A stretch of 50,703 nt of DNA, taken from assembly GCA_020629415.1 (NCBI GenBank), contig JAHDDL010000028.1, forward strand, positions 1 to 50,703, in the 5' to 3' direction. Within the stretch, counting starts at the first letter, position 1. Each line of letters opens with the position of its first letter. Below are positions 15,222 to 24,798 of this stretch, one piece after another. Origin of the DNA: Maribacter sp. Lineage in GTDB: Bacteria; Bacteroidota; Bacteroidia; Flavobacteriales; Flavobacteriaceae. The notes under the pieces were generated by a model that was not told where the DNA came from, searched no databases, and saw only the letters and a program-made list of their open reading frames with translations. The translations under genes were made by a program, and so were the position numbers.

Positions 15222-16402
15222 ATTATAATGCTGACGAAAAAGGATACTACGGTGAATTTGGTGGTGCCTACATACCAGAAATGCTATACCCAAACGTTGA
15301 AGAGCTACGACAAAATTATTTAAAACTGATGTATGAAGATTCTTTTCAAAAAGAATTCAATCAGCTTTTAAAAGACTATGTTGGTAGACCATCTCCCCTA
15401 TATTTTGCCAAACGTCTTTCTGAAAAGCATGGATGCAAAATATATTTAAAAAGAGAAGACCTTAACCATACCGGTGCACACAAGGTAAATAACACCATAG
15501 GTCAGATTCTAATGGCTCAAAAGTTGGGCAAAACAAGAATTATTGCCGAAACTGGTGCCGGACAACACGGTGTAGCAACAGCAACCGTTTGTGCCCTGAT
15601 GGGTATGGAATGTATTGTTTATATGGGGGAAATAGATATTGCACGCCAAGCGCCAAATGTTGCCCGTATGAAAATGTTGGGCGCCGAAGTTAGACCTGCA
15701 AAATCTGGTAGTAGAACACTTAAAGATGCTACCAACGAAGCCATTAGAGATTGGATCAACAATCCGGTAGACACTCATTATATCATTGGTTCCGCCATTG
15801 GTCCGCACCCATACCCAGATATGGTAACACGTTTTCAATCCGTAATTTCCGAAGAAATAAAATGGCAGTTAAAAGAGAAAGAAGGTCGTGAAAATCCAGA
15901 TTACGTGGTAGCTTGTATTGGCGGTGGCAGTAATGCCGCTGGTACCTATTATCATTTTCTGCACGAGCCTGAGGTTGGCATTATTGCTGTTGAAGCTGCC
16001 GGTAAAGGCGTAGATTCTGGTGAGAGTGCCGCAACGTCCGCTCTAGGTAAAGTAGGAATCATTCACGGTTGTAAAACTATGTTGATGCAAACTATTGATG
16101 GGCAAATTACCGAACCTTACTCTATTTCTGCCGGATTAGATTATCCTGGCGTTGGTCCTATGCATTCTCACCTTTACAAATCTGGTCGTGCAGAGTTTTA
16201 TTCGGCCACAGATGATGAAGCCATGGCTGCGGGATTGGAATTGTCAAAATTAGAAGGTATTATACCCGCTATAGAAACAGGACATGCATTTGCCATTTTT
16301 GAACATAAAAAATTTAAAAAAGACGATGTGGTCGTCATTAGCCTTTCTGGCCGTGGAGATAAAGACCTGAACACATATATTGATTACTTTAAGTTAGCAT
16401 AA
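15218..16402 (+). CDS. trpB: Tryptophan synthase beta chain
   Basis: The 394-residue PLP enzyme condenses indole with serine. Visible: [14 protein letters not shown] near the N-terminus, [13 protein letters not shown] with the PLP Lys (about residue 90), [20 protein letters not shown], the phosphate-binding [10 protein letters not shown], and [12 protein letters not shown] at the C-terminus. Length and motifs are those of the TrpB1 type that works with TrpA in an alpha2-beta2 complex with an indole channel. It overlaps trpF by 4 nt and trpA follows after 7 nt. Confidence 0.97.
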   Translation: MNYNADEKGYYGEFGGAYIPEMLYPNVEELRQNYLKLMYEDSFQKEFNQLLKDYVGRPSPLYFAKRLSEKHGCKIYLKREDLNHTGAHKVNNTIGQILMAQKLGKTRIIAETGAGQHGVATATVCALMGMECIVYMGEIDIARQAPNVARMKMLGAEVRPAKSGSRTLKDATNEAIRDWINNPVDTHYIIGSAIGPHPYPDMVTRFQSVISEEIKWQLKEKEGRENPDYVVACIGGGSNAAGTYYHFLHEPEVGIIAVEAAGKGVDSGESAATSALGKVGIIHGCKTMLMQTIDGQITEPYSISAGLDYPGVGPMHSHLYKSGRAEFYSATDDEAMAAGLELSKLEGIIPAIETGHAFAIFEHKKFKKDDVVVISLSGRGDKDLNTYIDYFKLA

Positions 16403-16409
16403 CCTTATT

Positions 16410-17174
16410 ATGAGCAATAGAATAACATTAAAATTAAAGGAAGACAAAAAGCTTCTATCTATATATTTTACGGCAGGTTACCCATCATTGAACGATACGG
16501 TAAAAATTATTGAAGAATTAGAAAAGAACGGTGTTGATATGATTGAAATAGGATTACCGTTCAGTGACCCTTTGGCAGACGGACCAACAATTCAGGAAAG
16601 TTCTACCGCCGCCTTAAAAAATGGAATGACCACCGAAATTCTTTTTGAACAACTAAGAGATATTCGTAAAACAGTTTCAATTCCTTTAATTATCATGGGA
16701 TATTTTAACCCTGTATTACAATACGGTGTTGAAGCATTTTGTAAAAAATGTCAGGAGATTGGGATTGACGGACTTATTTTACCCGACCTTCCATTAGATG
16801 TTTATCAAGATGACTATGAAACTATATTTAAAAAATACGGCTTAATAAATGTTTTCCTGATTACACCACAGACAAGTAATGACCGTATTGATCAGATCGA
16901 CAGTGCTTCAGACGGATTTATCTATATGGTTAGTTCAGCAAGCGTTACGGGATCAAAATCTGGCTTTGGTCAAGAACAAGAAAATTATTTTGAGCGCATT
17001 GCCAAAATGAATTTAAAGAATCCACAAATTGTTGGTTTTGGAATTAAAGATGAAGAAACATTTAAGCAAGCGACCAAAACCGCTAAAGGTGCAATTATTG
17101 GTTCCGCTTTTATTAAACATTTGACAGCTTACGGAACAGATAAAACAAATGAATTCATTTCATTAATACGCTAA
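16410..17174 (+). CDS. trpA: Tryptophan synthase alpha chain
   Basis: The 254-residue (beta/alpha)8 protein cleaves indole-3-glycerol phosphate to indole, which is passed to TrpB. Motifs: IEIGLPFSDPLADGPTIQ with catalytic Glu and the nearby Asp, IMGYFNPVLQYG, GIDGLILPDLPLD (second catalytic Asp), FLITPQTSNDRI, YMVSSASVTGSKSG, and VGFGIKDEET. It is the last intact gene of the trp operon; a broken small membrane-protein gene follows at once and then a strong terminator. Confidence 0.96.
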   Translation: MSNRITLKLKEDKKLLSIYFTAGYPSLNDTVKIIEELEKNGVDMIEIGLPFSDPLADGPTIQESSTAALKNGMTTEILFEQLRDIRKTVSIPLIIMGYFNPVLQYGVEAFCKKCQEIGIDGLILPDLPLDVYQDDYETIFKKYGLINVFLITPQTSNDRIDQIDSASDGFIYMVSSASVTGSKSGFGQEQENYFERIAKMNLKNPQIVGFGIKDEETFKQATKTAKGAIIGSAFIKHLTAYGTDKTNEFISLIR

Positions 17175-17175
17175 G

Positions 17176-17405
17176 TTGAAAGAATTTTTAAATAATTGGA
17201 AACTGATTATTCTTTTATGCCTAACCCTAGGTTTAGCCCCATTTTTCCCTGAACCTCATATTTAGGTAAATTAAAATGGATTTTTGGTGGCGCAAATGGA
17301 ATGGTATTTATGGATTGGTTCGATGTCGTTTTACACGGCTTTCCTTTTATACTTCTAATTAGATTAATTATAATGAAAATATTCAGCTCAAAAACTTCAG
17401 ATTAA
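17176..17405 (+). pseudogene. Small integral membrane protein gene, broken by a 1-nt deletion
   Basis: From TTG at 17176 (2 nt after trpA) the frame reads LKEFLNNWKLIILLCLTLGL then APFFPEPHI and hits TAG at 17263. In the adjacent frame the protein resumes at once: GKLKWIFGGANGM, MDWFDVVLHGFPFILLIRLI, and stops at 17405. Adding one base at 17263-17265 (ATTTAGGT to ATTTnnGGT, most simply a TGG Trp codon) restores a 76-residue protein with two membrane helices. I recall similar small proteins of flavobacteria beginning with such an LCLTLGLAPFxPEPHIWGKLKW pattern, of unknown function. With no ATG start and a frameshift, it is probably a decaying gene, unless the base loss is a sequence error. Confidence 0.72.
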
Positions 17406-17456
17406 ATTTCAGTTATCTAAATAGGTGTTGAATACACAAAGTATTTTGAAATAATG

Positions 17457-17488
17457 AAAAAGGTTGCCCAATAGGGCAACCTTTTTTT
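17457..17488 (+). terminator. Rho-independent terminator of the trp operon
   Basis: A perfect 13-bp stem (17457-17469 with 17474-17486; core AGGTTGCCC / GGGCAACCT) with loop AATA runs into seven T. It is the first terminator after trpA and lies beyond the broken small gene, so that gene would be on the trp transcript. Confidence 0.92.
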
Positions 17489-17684
17489 AGTCTATACGCT
17501 ACAAAAAGAATATAACTACTTCACTTTGTATGGGTAACACCAATAAAAACCAACCAACTACCCACCTACACTTTTGAGCATATTTATTTCTAATATAGAA
17601 AACCTTAACAATTGCCATAATCTAATTGAGGCTTAGTTCTCTGTATTTTCCTTACTTTTAAAGAATATATCCACGAGAACGAAC

Positions 17685-19178
17685 ATGAAAAAATTACTTG
17701 CCTTTCTATTATTTATTTCCCTTTATTCTGGATACTCTCAAGACTCCATTTTAATAAAATCCAAAGTAGCGAATGCTATTGGCGAATTAAGGGAATTTGT
17801 AGCAATACCTAATGATGCATTAAATGCAGACGACATAGATTCTAACCTTTTTTGGCTGAGAAAAAAATTCACTGAACGCGGATTTAATAGTACCATTTTA
17901 GAAACCGAAGGGTTACCCTTATTTTTTGCCGCTCTACCCATGGACGACAACAAGCCAACTATTTTGTTCTATATGCATTTAGATGGGCAATCTGTAGACG
18001 CTAAAAAATGGGACCAACCTGATCCTTACAAAGTGGTGCTAAAATCTAAATCTGATAACGGTTGGAAGACCGAATCCTTTTCAGAATTAGATGATGACAT
18101 CAACTATGATTGGCGACTTTTTGGAAGATCTACATCAGATGACAAAGGACCCATTGTTATGTTTTTAAATGCTATTGACGCACTTAAAAAAGATGCTATA
18201 GACATACCTTTTAATGTAAAGGTGATTCTGGATAGCGAAGAAGAAAAAAGCAGCGCTCCGTTACCACAAGCTGTACGTACCTATAAAGATTTATTGAAAG
18301 CTGATTTTTTAGTTATAAATGATGGCCCGGTTCATGTATCTGGAAAACCAACTATAGTTTATGGTTGTAGAGGAATTACAACATTATCCATAACAACTCA
18401 CGGACCTATAAAACCTCAGCATAGTGGTCATTATGGAAATTACGCTCCAAACCCAGGTTTTCAATTAGCACAACTTCTAGCAACTATGAAAGATGCTGAT
18501 GGTAAAGTTCTTATTAAAGGTTATTATGACGGAATCACCTTAGATGATGCAACATTAGAAATTCTAAAGAGTGTACCAGATAATATTGAAGAAATCAATA
18601 AAAACCTAGCAATAGCAAATCCTGAAAAGGTAGGTAGTTTTTACCAAGAATCTCTTCAATACCCTTCCCTAAACATTAGGGGCCTAGGTTCTGGATGGAT
18701 CGGAGAACAGGCAAGAACTATTCTACCCGCTACTGCAACAGCAGAATTAGATTTAAGACTTGTTCCAGAAACTGATGGTAACAGACTTAAAAAATTGGTA
18801 AAAGAACACATCAAAAATCAAGGCTATCATATATTGGACACGGAACCCACTATGGATGATCGTTTGAAATATGATAAAATAGTAACGATTAAAGAAGGCA
18901 CGGTTACAGATGCGTTTCGTACGGATCTAAATAATCCGTTTGGGAACAATATTGTAAAAACAATGGAAAACAAATTTGGAGAAAAACCCGTTCAAATCCG
19001 TATAATGGGCGGTACGGTTCCTATTTCACCATTTATCAATGAACTGAAAATTCCTGCATTCATAATTCCTATGGTAAACCCAGATAACAATCAACATAGC
19101 CCCAATGAGAATTTACAAATAAGGCAGATTGCCTATGGTATAGAAACCTTTTATGCACTTCTAAGTTCCAAATTGTAA
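17685..19178 (+). CDS. Secreted M20-family metallopeptidase
   Basis: The 497-residue protein has a signal peptide (MKKLLAFLLFISLYSGYSQ). The M20 di-zinc site is visible: YMHLDGQSVDA (His and Asp), GRSTSDDKGPIVMFLNA (bridging Asp), DSEEEKSSAPL (catalytic Glu and zinc Glu), a ligand Asp near VINDGPV, and the final His region NNQHSPNENL. A dimerisation domain lies between about 220 and 390. Such enzymes are di- or carboxypeptidases/deacylases; this one is probably periplasmic and could process peptides for uptake. It is monocistronic and stands 280 nt after the broken trp-end gene. I see nothing notable in the stretch 17489-17684. Confidence 0.9.
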   Translation: MKKLLAFLLFISLYSGYSQDSILIKSKVANAIGELREFVAIPNDALNADDIDSNLFWLRKKFTERGFNSTILETEGLPLFFAALPMDDNKPTILFYMHLDGQSVDAKKWDQPDPYKVVLKSKSDNGWKTESFSELDDDINYDWRLFGRSTSDDKGPIVMFLNAIDALKKDAIDIPFNVKVILDSEEEKSSAPLPQAVRTYKDLLKADFLVINDGPVHVSGKPTIVYGCRGITTLSITTHGPIKPQHSGHYGNYAPNPGFQLAQLLATMKDADGKVLIKGYYDGITLDDATLEILKSVPDNIEEINKNLAIANPEKVGSFYQESLQYPSLNIRGLGSGWIGEQARTILPATATAELDLRLVPETDGNRLKKLVKEHIKNQGYHILDTEPTMDDRLKYDKIVTIKEGTVTDAFRTDLNNPFGNNIVKTMENKFGEKPVQIRIMGGTVPISPFINELKIPAFIIPMVNPDNNQHSPNENLQIRQIAYGIETFYALLSSKL

Positions 19179-19281
19179 TATACCGGCATATTGGAAATTA
19201 CTAATAGTCCTTCATATAAATTTTAATTCAAATGTCTTAAACCTGCAAAATTATCGGCATAATAATTGAACTAAGTTTATT

Positions 19282-19719
19282 ATGATATTTAAACTGAACA
19301 TTTTACTTTTTTCGATTTTTAGCTTGATTACCGCATTTACTTTAAACGTTTCTAAGTCAACAGAAGAATATAAGAACTCATTAAAGCGATTTCCGACTAT
19401 GGTAGAATCGCTACAACATGGAGAACAGTTTACTATTCAAATTACCTCTATAGGCTGTTTTCATGGCGAACGCCAAATTATAACCGTATTGAACAAGGAC
19501 GATGTATTAATTGCCCACTTTAAGGATAAGAGAAAAGTTTTATCTCCTTTGGATATTGATAAGTTCATAAGTTTTGAACTTCAATTAAGAAACATAGAAT
19601 TTGGAGGTTGCACAACCATAGACACCTATGTTCTAAGCAACGACTTTGAATCTTTAAAATTTAGCGATAGCACGTGCAGTTGGTCTGGCTATAAAAGACT
19701 TCTAGCGCTATTCAAATAA
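19282..19719 (+). CDS. Hypothetical exported protein
   Basis: I do not recognise this 145-residue protein. It has an N-terminal hydrophobic segment (MIFKLNILLFSIFSLITAF, about 1-19), consistent with a signal peptide or anchor. The rest is soluble, with three Cys in the mature part: GCFHGERQ, GGCTTID and DSTCSWSG. These could form disulfides outside the cytoplasm. Its size, the GCFH motif and the beta-rich pattern recall small periplasmic domains but I cannot name a family. It is 100 nt after the M20 gene and shares its direction. A TAAGTTTA box close to the start may be a promoter. Confidence 0.7.
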   Translation: MIFKLNILLFSIFSLITAFTLNVSKSTEEYKNSLKRFPTMVESLQHGEQFTIQITSIGCFHGERQIITVLNKDDVLIAHFKDKRKVLSPLDIDKFISFELQLRNIEFGGCTTIDTYVLSNDFESLKFSDSTCSWSGYKRLLALFK

Positions 19720-20062
19720 AAAAAGTGCCAAATTAAAAAAATCAAATTTTCAAATCACTGGCTTCAATTAAACTTGCGTCAAATGTGTGGTAACAATACA
19801 TATTATTGAATAATCTTGAAGAAATGTAAGCAAAACATCGCTCTAAAAATTTAAATACGGGATACCGAACCGAGAAATTATCTATTAAATTACCGACCAA
19901 GCACTTGACAATCAATACACTAATCCTACAATAAGTTTAAACCGCAATTCATATAATTATCACAAAAACATCACGGAAGTTATCACAACTTGTTGATATT
20001 CTTGTGACTACCCTGTTACATCAATTTCATTCATTTGTCTGTAACCAAAAAAAACAGGACAT
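19720..20062 (+). other. Intergenic region upstream of the repeat lipoprotein
   Basis: This 343-nt gene-free stretch holds two direct copies of TTATCACAA (19957-19965 and 19980-19988, 23 nt apart). An inverted repeat AAGTT-ATCAC-AACTT (19977-19991) overlaps the second copy. A near-consensus -7 box TATTCTTG lies at 19997-20004, about 60 nt before the lipoprotein ATG. These look like a regulated promoter but no -33 box is clear. No RNA gene or terminator was recognised. Confidence 0.4.
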
Positions 20063-22147
20063 ATGAAACATTTTAACTTTTTATCGATTTTAACGCTCTT
20101 GCTAATTATGGCAAGTTGCTCAGATGACGACAATGCCGTTGCAGATATCATTGTCCCTGCATCTGGCGATATTGCCGGTGGACCGTTCACTATTTGTGTT
20201 GATGGAATACCGGATATGGTAAGTGGAATTACCTTGAACAGTGATACCTCTGCAGGCAGCTTAAGCAGTTGGGTCATAACAGATGATCAAAATAATATTT
20301 TAGGACTTCCTCCTACTTTAGATGCCGTATATAGTGTTGACTTCGATGCTGCCGGGGCAGGAACTTGCCTTATTTGGTATCTACGCTATGAAGAAGGACT
20401 TGTAGGTTTAGAAATGGGCCTGAACACTAACAACCTTGAAGGCTCTTTTGATTTATCTAACTCAATTGAGGTACAACGAAATGAAACCGCTGCCGGTGTT
20501 CTTTCTGGCGGACCATATGAATTTACCGTTGACGGAAATGCAGATTTTGTTACAGATATTTCTTTGAACAGCGAAAACGCAATAGGTACTAATAGCACTT
20601 TTGTCATTACCGACGATGAACTGAATATTCTTGGGTTACCGCCTACCATAGATGCTGTTAAAGAAGTTGATTTTGATATGGCCGGAAGCGGAGTTTGCCT
20701 GATCTGGTATCTTCGTTTTGAAGATGGTCTAATTGGCGCAGAAGCCGGTATGAATGCAGGTGAACTTGAAGGTTGCTTTAGCCTATCCAACTCCATTCAG
20801 GTAACAAGGTTAGATGCCGCTAATGCGGGTACAATTTCCGGAGGACCGTTTAACTTTTGTATTGATGGCGAAGTAGATAATGTATACGGTATTACCTTAG
20901 ACAGTTCTAATGCAAAAGGAAGCAATAGCAGCTGGGTCATTACAGATGACCAAGGAAAAATCTTAGGATTGCCTCCAACATTAGATGCTGTTGAAGGAGT
21001 AGATTTTGATGGCGCAGGTGCAGGCACTTGTCTAATTTGGTATTTACGCTATGAAGGTGAATTAACAGGACTAGCCGTTGATATGAACGCCAATGATCTT
21101 CAGGGAAATTTCAACTTATCCAATTCTATAGAAGTAATACGCAGTAGAACAGAAGCTGGGCAGTTGACCGGTGGTCCCTACAAATTTTATATTGATGGCG
21201 AAGCAGATTATGTTACAGACATAATGCTAGATGCATCTGATGCTTCCGGCACCAATAGCACATGGGTCATTACGGATGAGGATTTAAATATTTTGGGACT
21301 TCCACCAACATTAGATGCCGTAAGAGGTGTTAACTTTGATGGTGCAGGTGCGGGTACATGCCTAATATGGTATTTGAGATATGAAGACGGATTGGAAGGT
21401 GCAACAATGGGGAGCAATGCAGCAGATTTATCCGGTTGTTTTGATCTATCCAACCCAATAGAAGTTCAAAGGATACAAGGTGTAAATGCCGGTACGCTAG
21501 AAGGTGGTCCGTTCAGTTTTTGTGTTGACGGCGAAGTTGACAATGTTTACGGTATTTCTTTGGACAACTCTACCGCTACAGGTTCACAAAGTACATGGAT
21601 CATTACCGATGATCAAGGAAAAATTTTAGGTTTACCTCCAACACTAGAAGCTGTTGAAGGAGTTAATTTTGACGGAGCGGGTGCCGGAACTTGCCTTATA
21701 TGGTACGCACGTTATGAAGGTGAAATCAGCGGATTACAAGTTGATATGAATGCAAATAACGTTTCCGGAAACTTTGCCTTATCAAATCCGTTAACGGTGG
21801 TAAGAACGGAAACGCACGCAGGAACGCTAACCGGTGGTCCTTTTGAATTTATAGTTGATGAAACTTCTGATTACGTAACCGGTATTTCCGTTAACAACGA
21901 AAATGCTTCGGGTGCCAATAGTTCTTTTATAATCACTGACGAAACAGGTAGAATACTAGGCTTACCTCCTACTATTGAAGATCTTAACTCAGTAGACTTT
22001 AATGCAGCTGGCGAAGGAACTTGTTTTATCTATTATATAAGATATGAAGACGGACTGACCGGTATGGAACCCGGTTGGACATTTGATGAATTCAATGGTT
22101 GCTTTGATATTTCCAATTCAATAGAAGTAGTACGAAAGGTTCATTAA
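20063..22147 (+). CDS. Surface lipoprotein made of six ~110-aa tandem repeats
   Basis: This 694-residue lipoprotein has signal peptide and lipobox MASC with Cys at residue 19, followed by SDDD, the acidic pattern that favours export to the cell surface in Bacteroidota. The rest is six repeats. Each opens GGP(F/Y), then VDG, VITD(D/E), ILGLPPT, VxFDxAGxGTCLIWY, EGLxG, and ends LSN.I.V.R. Repeats alternate between A (1, 3, 5) and B (2, 4, 6). A repeats have a Cys near the start (FxxC or FxFC); B repeats have one near the end (GCF[SD][LI]SN); all six share the Cys of G[TV]C[LF]I. Acidic residues are abundant, so Ca2+ binding is possible. I do not know a named family; an adhesin or binding role is a guess. 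Confidence 0.82.
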   Translation: MKHFNFLSILTLLLIMASCSDDDNAVADIIVPASGDIAGGPFTICVDGIPDMVSGITLNSDTSAGSLSSWVITDDQNNILGLPPTLDAVYSVDFDAAGAGTCLIWYLRYEEGLVGLEMGLNTNNLEGSFDLSNSIEVQRNETAAGVLSGGPYEFTVDGNADFVTDISLNSENAIGTNSTFVITDDELNILGLPPTIDAVKEVDFDMAGSGVCLIWYLRFEDGLIGAEAGMNAGELEGCFSLSNSIQVTRLDAANAGTISGGPFNFCIDGEVDNVYGITLDSSNAKGSNSSWVITDDQGKILGLPPTLDAVEGVDFDGAGAGTCLIWYLRYEGELTGLAVDMNANDLQGNFNLSNSIEVIRSRTEAGQLTGGPYKFYIDGEADYVTDIMLDASDASGTNSTWVITDEDLNILGLPPTLDAVRGVNFDGAGAGTCLIWYLRYEDGLEGATMGSNAADLSGCFDLSNPIEVQRIQGVNAGTLEGGPFSFCVDGEVDNVYGISLDNSTATGSQSTWIITDDQGKILGLPPTLEAVEGVNFDGAGAGTCLIWYARYEGEISGLQVDMNANNVSGNFALSNPLTVVRTETHAGTLTGGPFEFIVDETSDYVTGISVNNENASGANSSFIITDETGRILGLPPTIEDLNSVDFNAAGEGTCFIYYIRYEDGLTGMEPGWTFDEFNGCFDISNSIEVVRKVH
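20177..22144 (+). repeat. Six in-frame tandem repeats (A-B)x3, 663-nt super-period
   Basis: Repeat starts (the GGP codons) are at 20177, 20507, 20840, 21170, 21503 and 21833, giving units of 330, 333, 330, 333, 330 and a last one of 312 nt. The A-to-A distance is exactly 663 nt both times, so the array grew by duplication of an A-B pair, not of single repeats. Copies differ at many silent and some coding positions, so the duplications are not recent. Confidence 0.9.
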
Positions 22148-22165
22148 TCTTAATAGCTTTAAATA

Positions 22166-22200
22166 AAAAAGGCTCTGCAGTTTTATTGCAGAGCCTTTTT
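22166..22200. terminator. Bidirectional terminator between the lipoprotein gene and ppc
   Basis: A perfect 14-bp stem (22166-22179 with 22187-22200; core GGCTCTGCA / TGCAGAGCC) and loop GTTTTAT are flanked by A-run and T-run, so the hairpin can stop transcription from both convergent genes. Confidence 0.9.
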
Positions 22201-22218
22201 ACTTTCTATTATTGACTA

Positions 22219-24765
22219 TTATGCCGAATTTCTACTGGCATTGATATTACCATAAAGAGATCTTGTTACAATCTTCTCATACAATTCTTTATACTGGGTA
22301 CCCTCGCCAATTCTTTGAAGTGCATATTGTTGAATTACCAATAGTGGCAATACAATATTCTCACGAATTTTGATAGACTCTCTAGAAATTGCTTCTTTCT
22401 TCATCAATATTTCCATACCTGAAAGTTTTAAAAGCATTGCTTTTGATAATTCATATTCAGCATGGAGAATTTCCCAAAACGCACCATATTCTTTATTCTC
22501 TTTCATATAACTGGTCAATTCAAAATAGCATTTGGTAAGACTCATCATACTATTCATCATCAATGCCTGAAAGAACGGTACGTCCTTATATAATCTTTTA
22601 GCCTCTTCCAATCTACCATCATCTTCCAATGTCTTTAACGCGGTGCCAATACCGTAGTATCCTGGTACATTCTGCTTTAGCTGACTCCAAGAACCAACAA
22701 AGGAAATAGCTCTTAAATCTGAAAGTTCCAGTTTTGCCTTATTTCCCCTTTTACCTGGCCTACTCCCAATATTTGCTTTGGTATAGTATTTTAAGGTGCT
22801 CATGTTCTCTAAGTATGGCATGAACTTATCATGGTGTTTTAGGTCATCATACTTTTTAAAACTTAATTCTGACAGCTCTTCAATCAACTCTCTATCAGCA
22901 TCAGATATAACAATTTCTTTTCCTAAGATAGTATTTGACAGTCCTGCGGTCAAAAGTTGCTCACTATTATAGATAAACTGTTCTTTTGTACCGTATGTAC
23001 TGGTTATGGTCTGCCCTTGAATGGTCAATTGAATTTCGTTGTTGGCAACCTTATTGGTCTGTGCCGCATAAAAACGATGTGTTTTACCACCACCCCTTGC
23101 CGGTGGTCCTCCTCTACCATCAAAGAAAATGGCAGCTATATCATTTTCATCACATACCTGTGACAACTCTTCCTTCGTTTTTAAAATAGACCAGTTTGCC
23201 TTTAAGTAACCACCATCTTTGGTACCATCAGAAAAACCGAGCATAATAGTCTGCTTGTTATTTCTATTTTCTAAATGTGCTTTATACTCCGGTAAACCGA
23301 ATAAAAATCTCATAGTATCTTGAGCAGTATCCATGCCGTTCATAGTTTCGAACAACGGTACAATATCAAAAGTAATTTTCTTATCTGCCCAACCGCACCA
23401 TCTAAACAATGCGTAAACAAATAGAATAGAGAACTTATCTTCAGAGTTACTAATAATATATCTATTACAACCTTCTTCGCCGTTCTTATCCTGTATAGTC
23501 TGTAACTGAAGTATGTTTTTGATGGTATCTTTTACAATATCCTCCTCATAATCATCTGGCACTAACTGCAATTTCTCGTGCAGTAAAATATCGATCAATT
23601 TCTCTTCAGATAATTCACTAAGCTCCTCCTTGATTAAACCGTTCTTTTTCAAAACCTCTACCATGACCTTAGTATGCATACTATGGTCTTGACGAATATC
23701 TATAGTTGCAAAATGTACTTTAAAGATTTTTACTTTATCAATAAATTTCTCTAGATCTTTTAAGTAAAGGCTTTGATATTTATCAATTAAAATTAATCTG
23801 ATTTCTTCTAAAGGCACAATTAAATCTTCATAGCCTATATCCTTGGAACTATCGAACATTGCCGTATACAGATTGGACCTTAATTTTTCTATAGGCCCTT
23901 GTACATCTTTAAAAGTCAATTTATGCACCAACCCTTTTAGATCATTGTAATAGCATTTCATTAAGGTTAAACGAAGCTCGTTCATGACGTCTCTTGTAAT
24001 ATCCGCAGTTACAAACGGGTTACCGTCACGGTCACCACCGGGCCAGAAACCTAATTTTACAATATCATGATTTTCAAATTGTTTAGAACCAGTACTGCCT
24101 TTTATATATGCGTACATATCACCAATAGCATCATAGTATACATGCCTTAGTGTGTAAATAATATTCTTTGCCTCATCTAAAGGGGTAGGTTTCTTGGCAT
24201 TGATCAATGAAGTTAACCCTAATTGTTGCAAGCCTACATCGATCTCATCGATTTTATCTTCTAAAATTAATGTTCTTAGGTTTGTAATAATATCTAAAAC
24301 TGCAGGCGTATAAAATTGAGTTGGGTGCGCCGTAAGAACAATACGCGCGCTAAATGTGCTTAATTTGTCCCATATGGTGTCCCAAGATTTATTTTTTTCA
24401 ACTAATTGAAAATAATCTTTTAAGGACAGGGAACTAGAGTGTTTATGCAGTTTTGGGAAAGCGGCATCTTCTACACTATCATAAAGAACTACTTGGCGCT
24501 CTACATACTGTATGATGCGGAACATAAAATCTATCTGTTCTTTTTCAGATTTTATGGCTACAAAATTTTCGAAAAAATTCTCTAGTATTTCTTTTGGGTT
24601 GAGACCATTGCTCAATCCCTTTTCAGATTGATTGAGCAATAGTGGGATTAACATACCCACATTCTCAATATTCTCATAAGGTAGGTTTAAGAATAGACTA
24701 TTATAGACATTGAATTTATTTTGGACAGACTTCTTAAACTCTGCCAACCTTTCTTGTTGTTGCAT
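22219..24765 (-). CDS. ppc: Phosphoenolpyruvate carboxylase
   Basis: The 848-residue enzyme carboxylates PEP with bicarbonate to oxaloacetate, refilling the TCA cycle. Visible: VLTAHPTQF (catalytic His), FWPGGDRDGNPFVTADITRDV (about 240-260, quoted in part), the MLGFSDGTKDGGYLKANW segment, FFDGRGGPPARGGG (Arg/Gly loop at the active site), the GSRPGKR segment, and SFVGSWSQLKQNVPGYYGIG. Length is in the lower range for the family (typically 880-930). The C-terminus ends RNSA, not the usual QNTG, so the allosteric/C-terminal site may differ. It is a single gene ended by a bidirectional terminator. In its leader an inverted repeat GCCGTA-CCAT-TACGGC (24783-24798) is present. Confidence 0.95.
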   Translation of the reverse strand: MQQQERLAEFKKSVQNKFNVYNSLFLNLPYENIENVGMLIPLLLNQSEKGLSNGLNPKEILENFFENFVAIKSEKEQIDFMFRIIQYVERQVVLYDSVEDAAFPKLHKHSSSLSLKDYFQLVEKNKSWDTIWDKLSTFSARIVLTAHPTQFYTPAVLDIITNLRTLILEDKIDEIDVGLQQLGLTSLINAKKPTPLDEAKNIIYTLRHVYYDAIGDMYAYIKGSTGSKQFENHDIVKLGFWPGGDRDGNPFVTADITRDVMNELRLTLMKCYYNDLKGLVHKLTFKDVQGPIEKLRSNLYTAMFDSSKDIGYEDLIVPLEEIRLILIDKYQSLYLKDLEKFIDKVKIFKVHFATIDIRQDHSMHTKVMVEVLKKNGLIKEELSELSEEKLIDILLHEKLQLVPDDYEEDIVKDTIKNILQLQTIQDKNGEEGCNRYIISNSEDKFSILFVYALFRWCGWADKKITFDIVPLFETMNGMDTAQDTMRFLFGLPEYKAHLENRNNKQTIMLGFSDGTKDGGYLKANWSILKTKEELSQVCDENDIAAIFFDGRGGPPARGGGKTHRFYAAQTNKVANNEIQLTIQGQTITSTYGTKEQFIYNSEQLLTAGLSNTILGKEIVISDADRELIEELSELSFKKYDDLKHHDKFMPYLENMSTLKYYTKANIGSRPGKRGNKAKLELSDLRAISFVGSWSQLKQNVPGYYGIGTALKTLEDDGRLEEAKRLYKDVPFFQALMMNSMMSLTKCYFELTSYMKENKEYGAFWEILHAEYELSKAMLLKLSGMEILMKKEAISRESIKIRENIVLPLLVIQQYALQRIGEGTQYKELYEKIVTRSLYGNINASRNSA

Positions 24766-24782
24766 ATATCAAAAAACTTTAC

Positions 24783-24798
24783 GCCGTACCATTACGGC
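24783..24798 (-). repeat. Short inverted repeat in the ppc leader
   Basis: GCCGTA, loop CCAT, TACGGC: a perfect 6-bp stem 18 nt before the ppc start codon. It may be an operator or RNA hairpin. The remainder of the gap 24766-25062 is AT-rich and contains a terminator at its right end; I see no other gene there. Confidence 0.35.

Noticed and set aside
20386-20796. Minus-strand ORFs (also 20797-21027 and 21208-21453) opposite the repeat lipoprotein
   Set aside because: They recur at each repeat because the sense repeats recur; composition rich in Ser/Pro is typical of antisense shadows.
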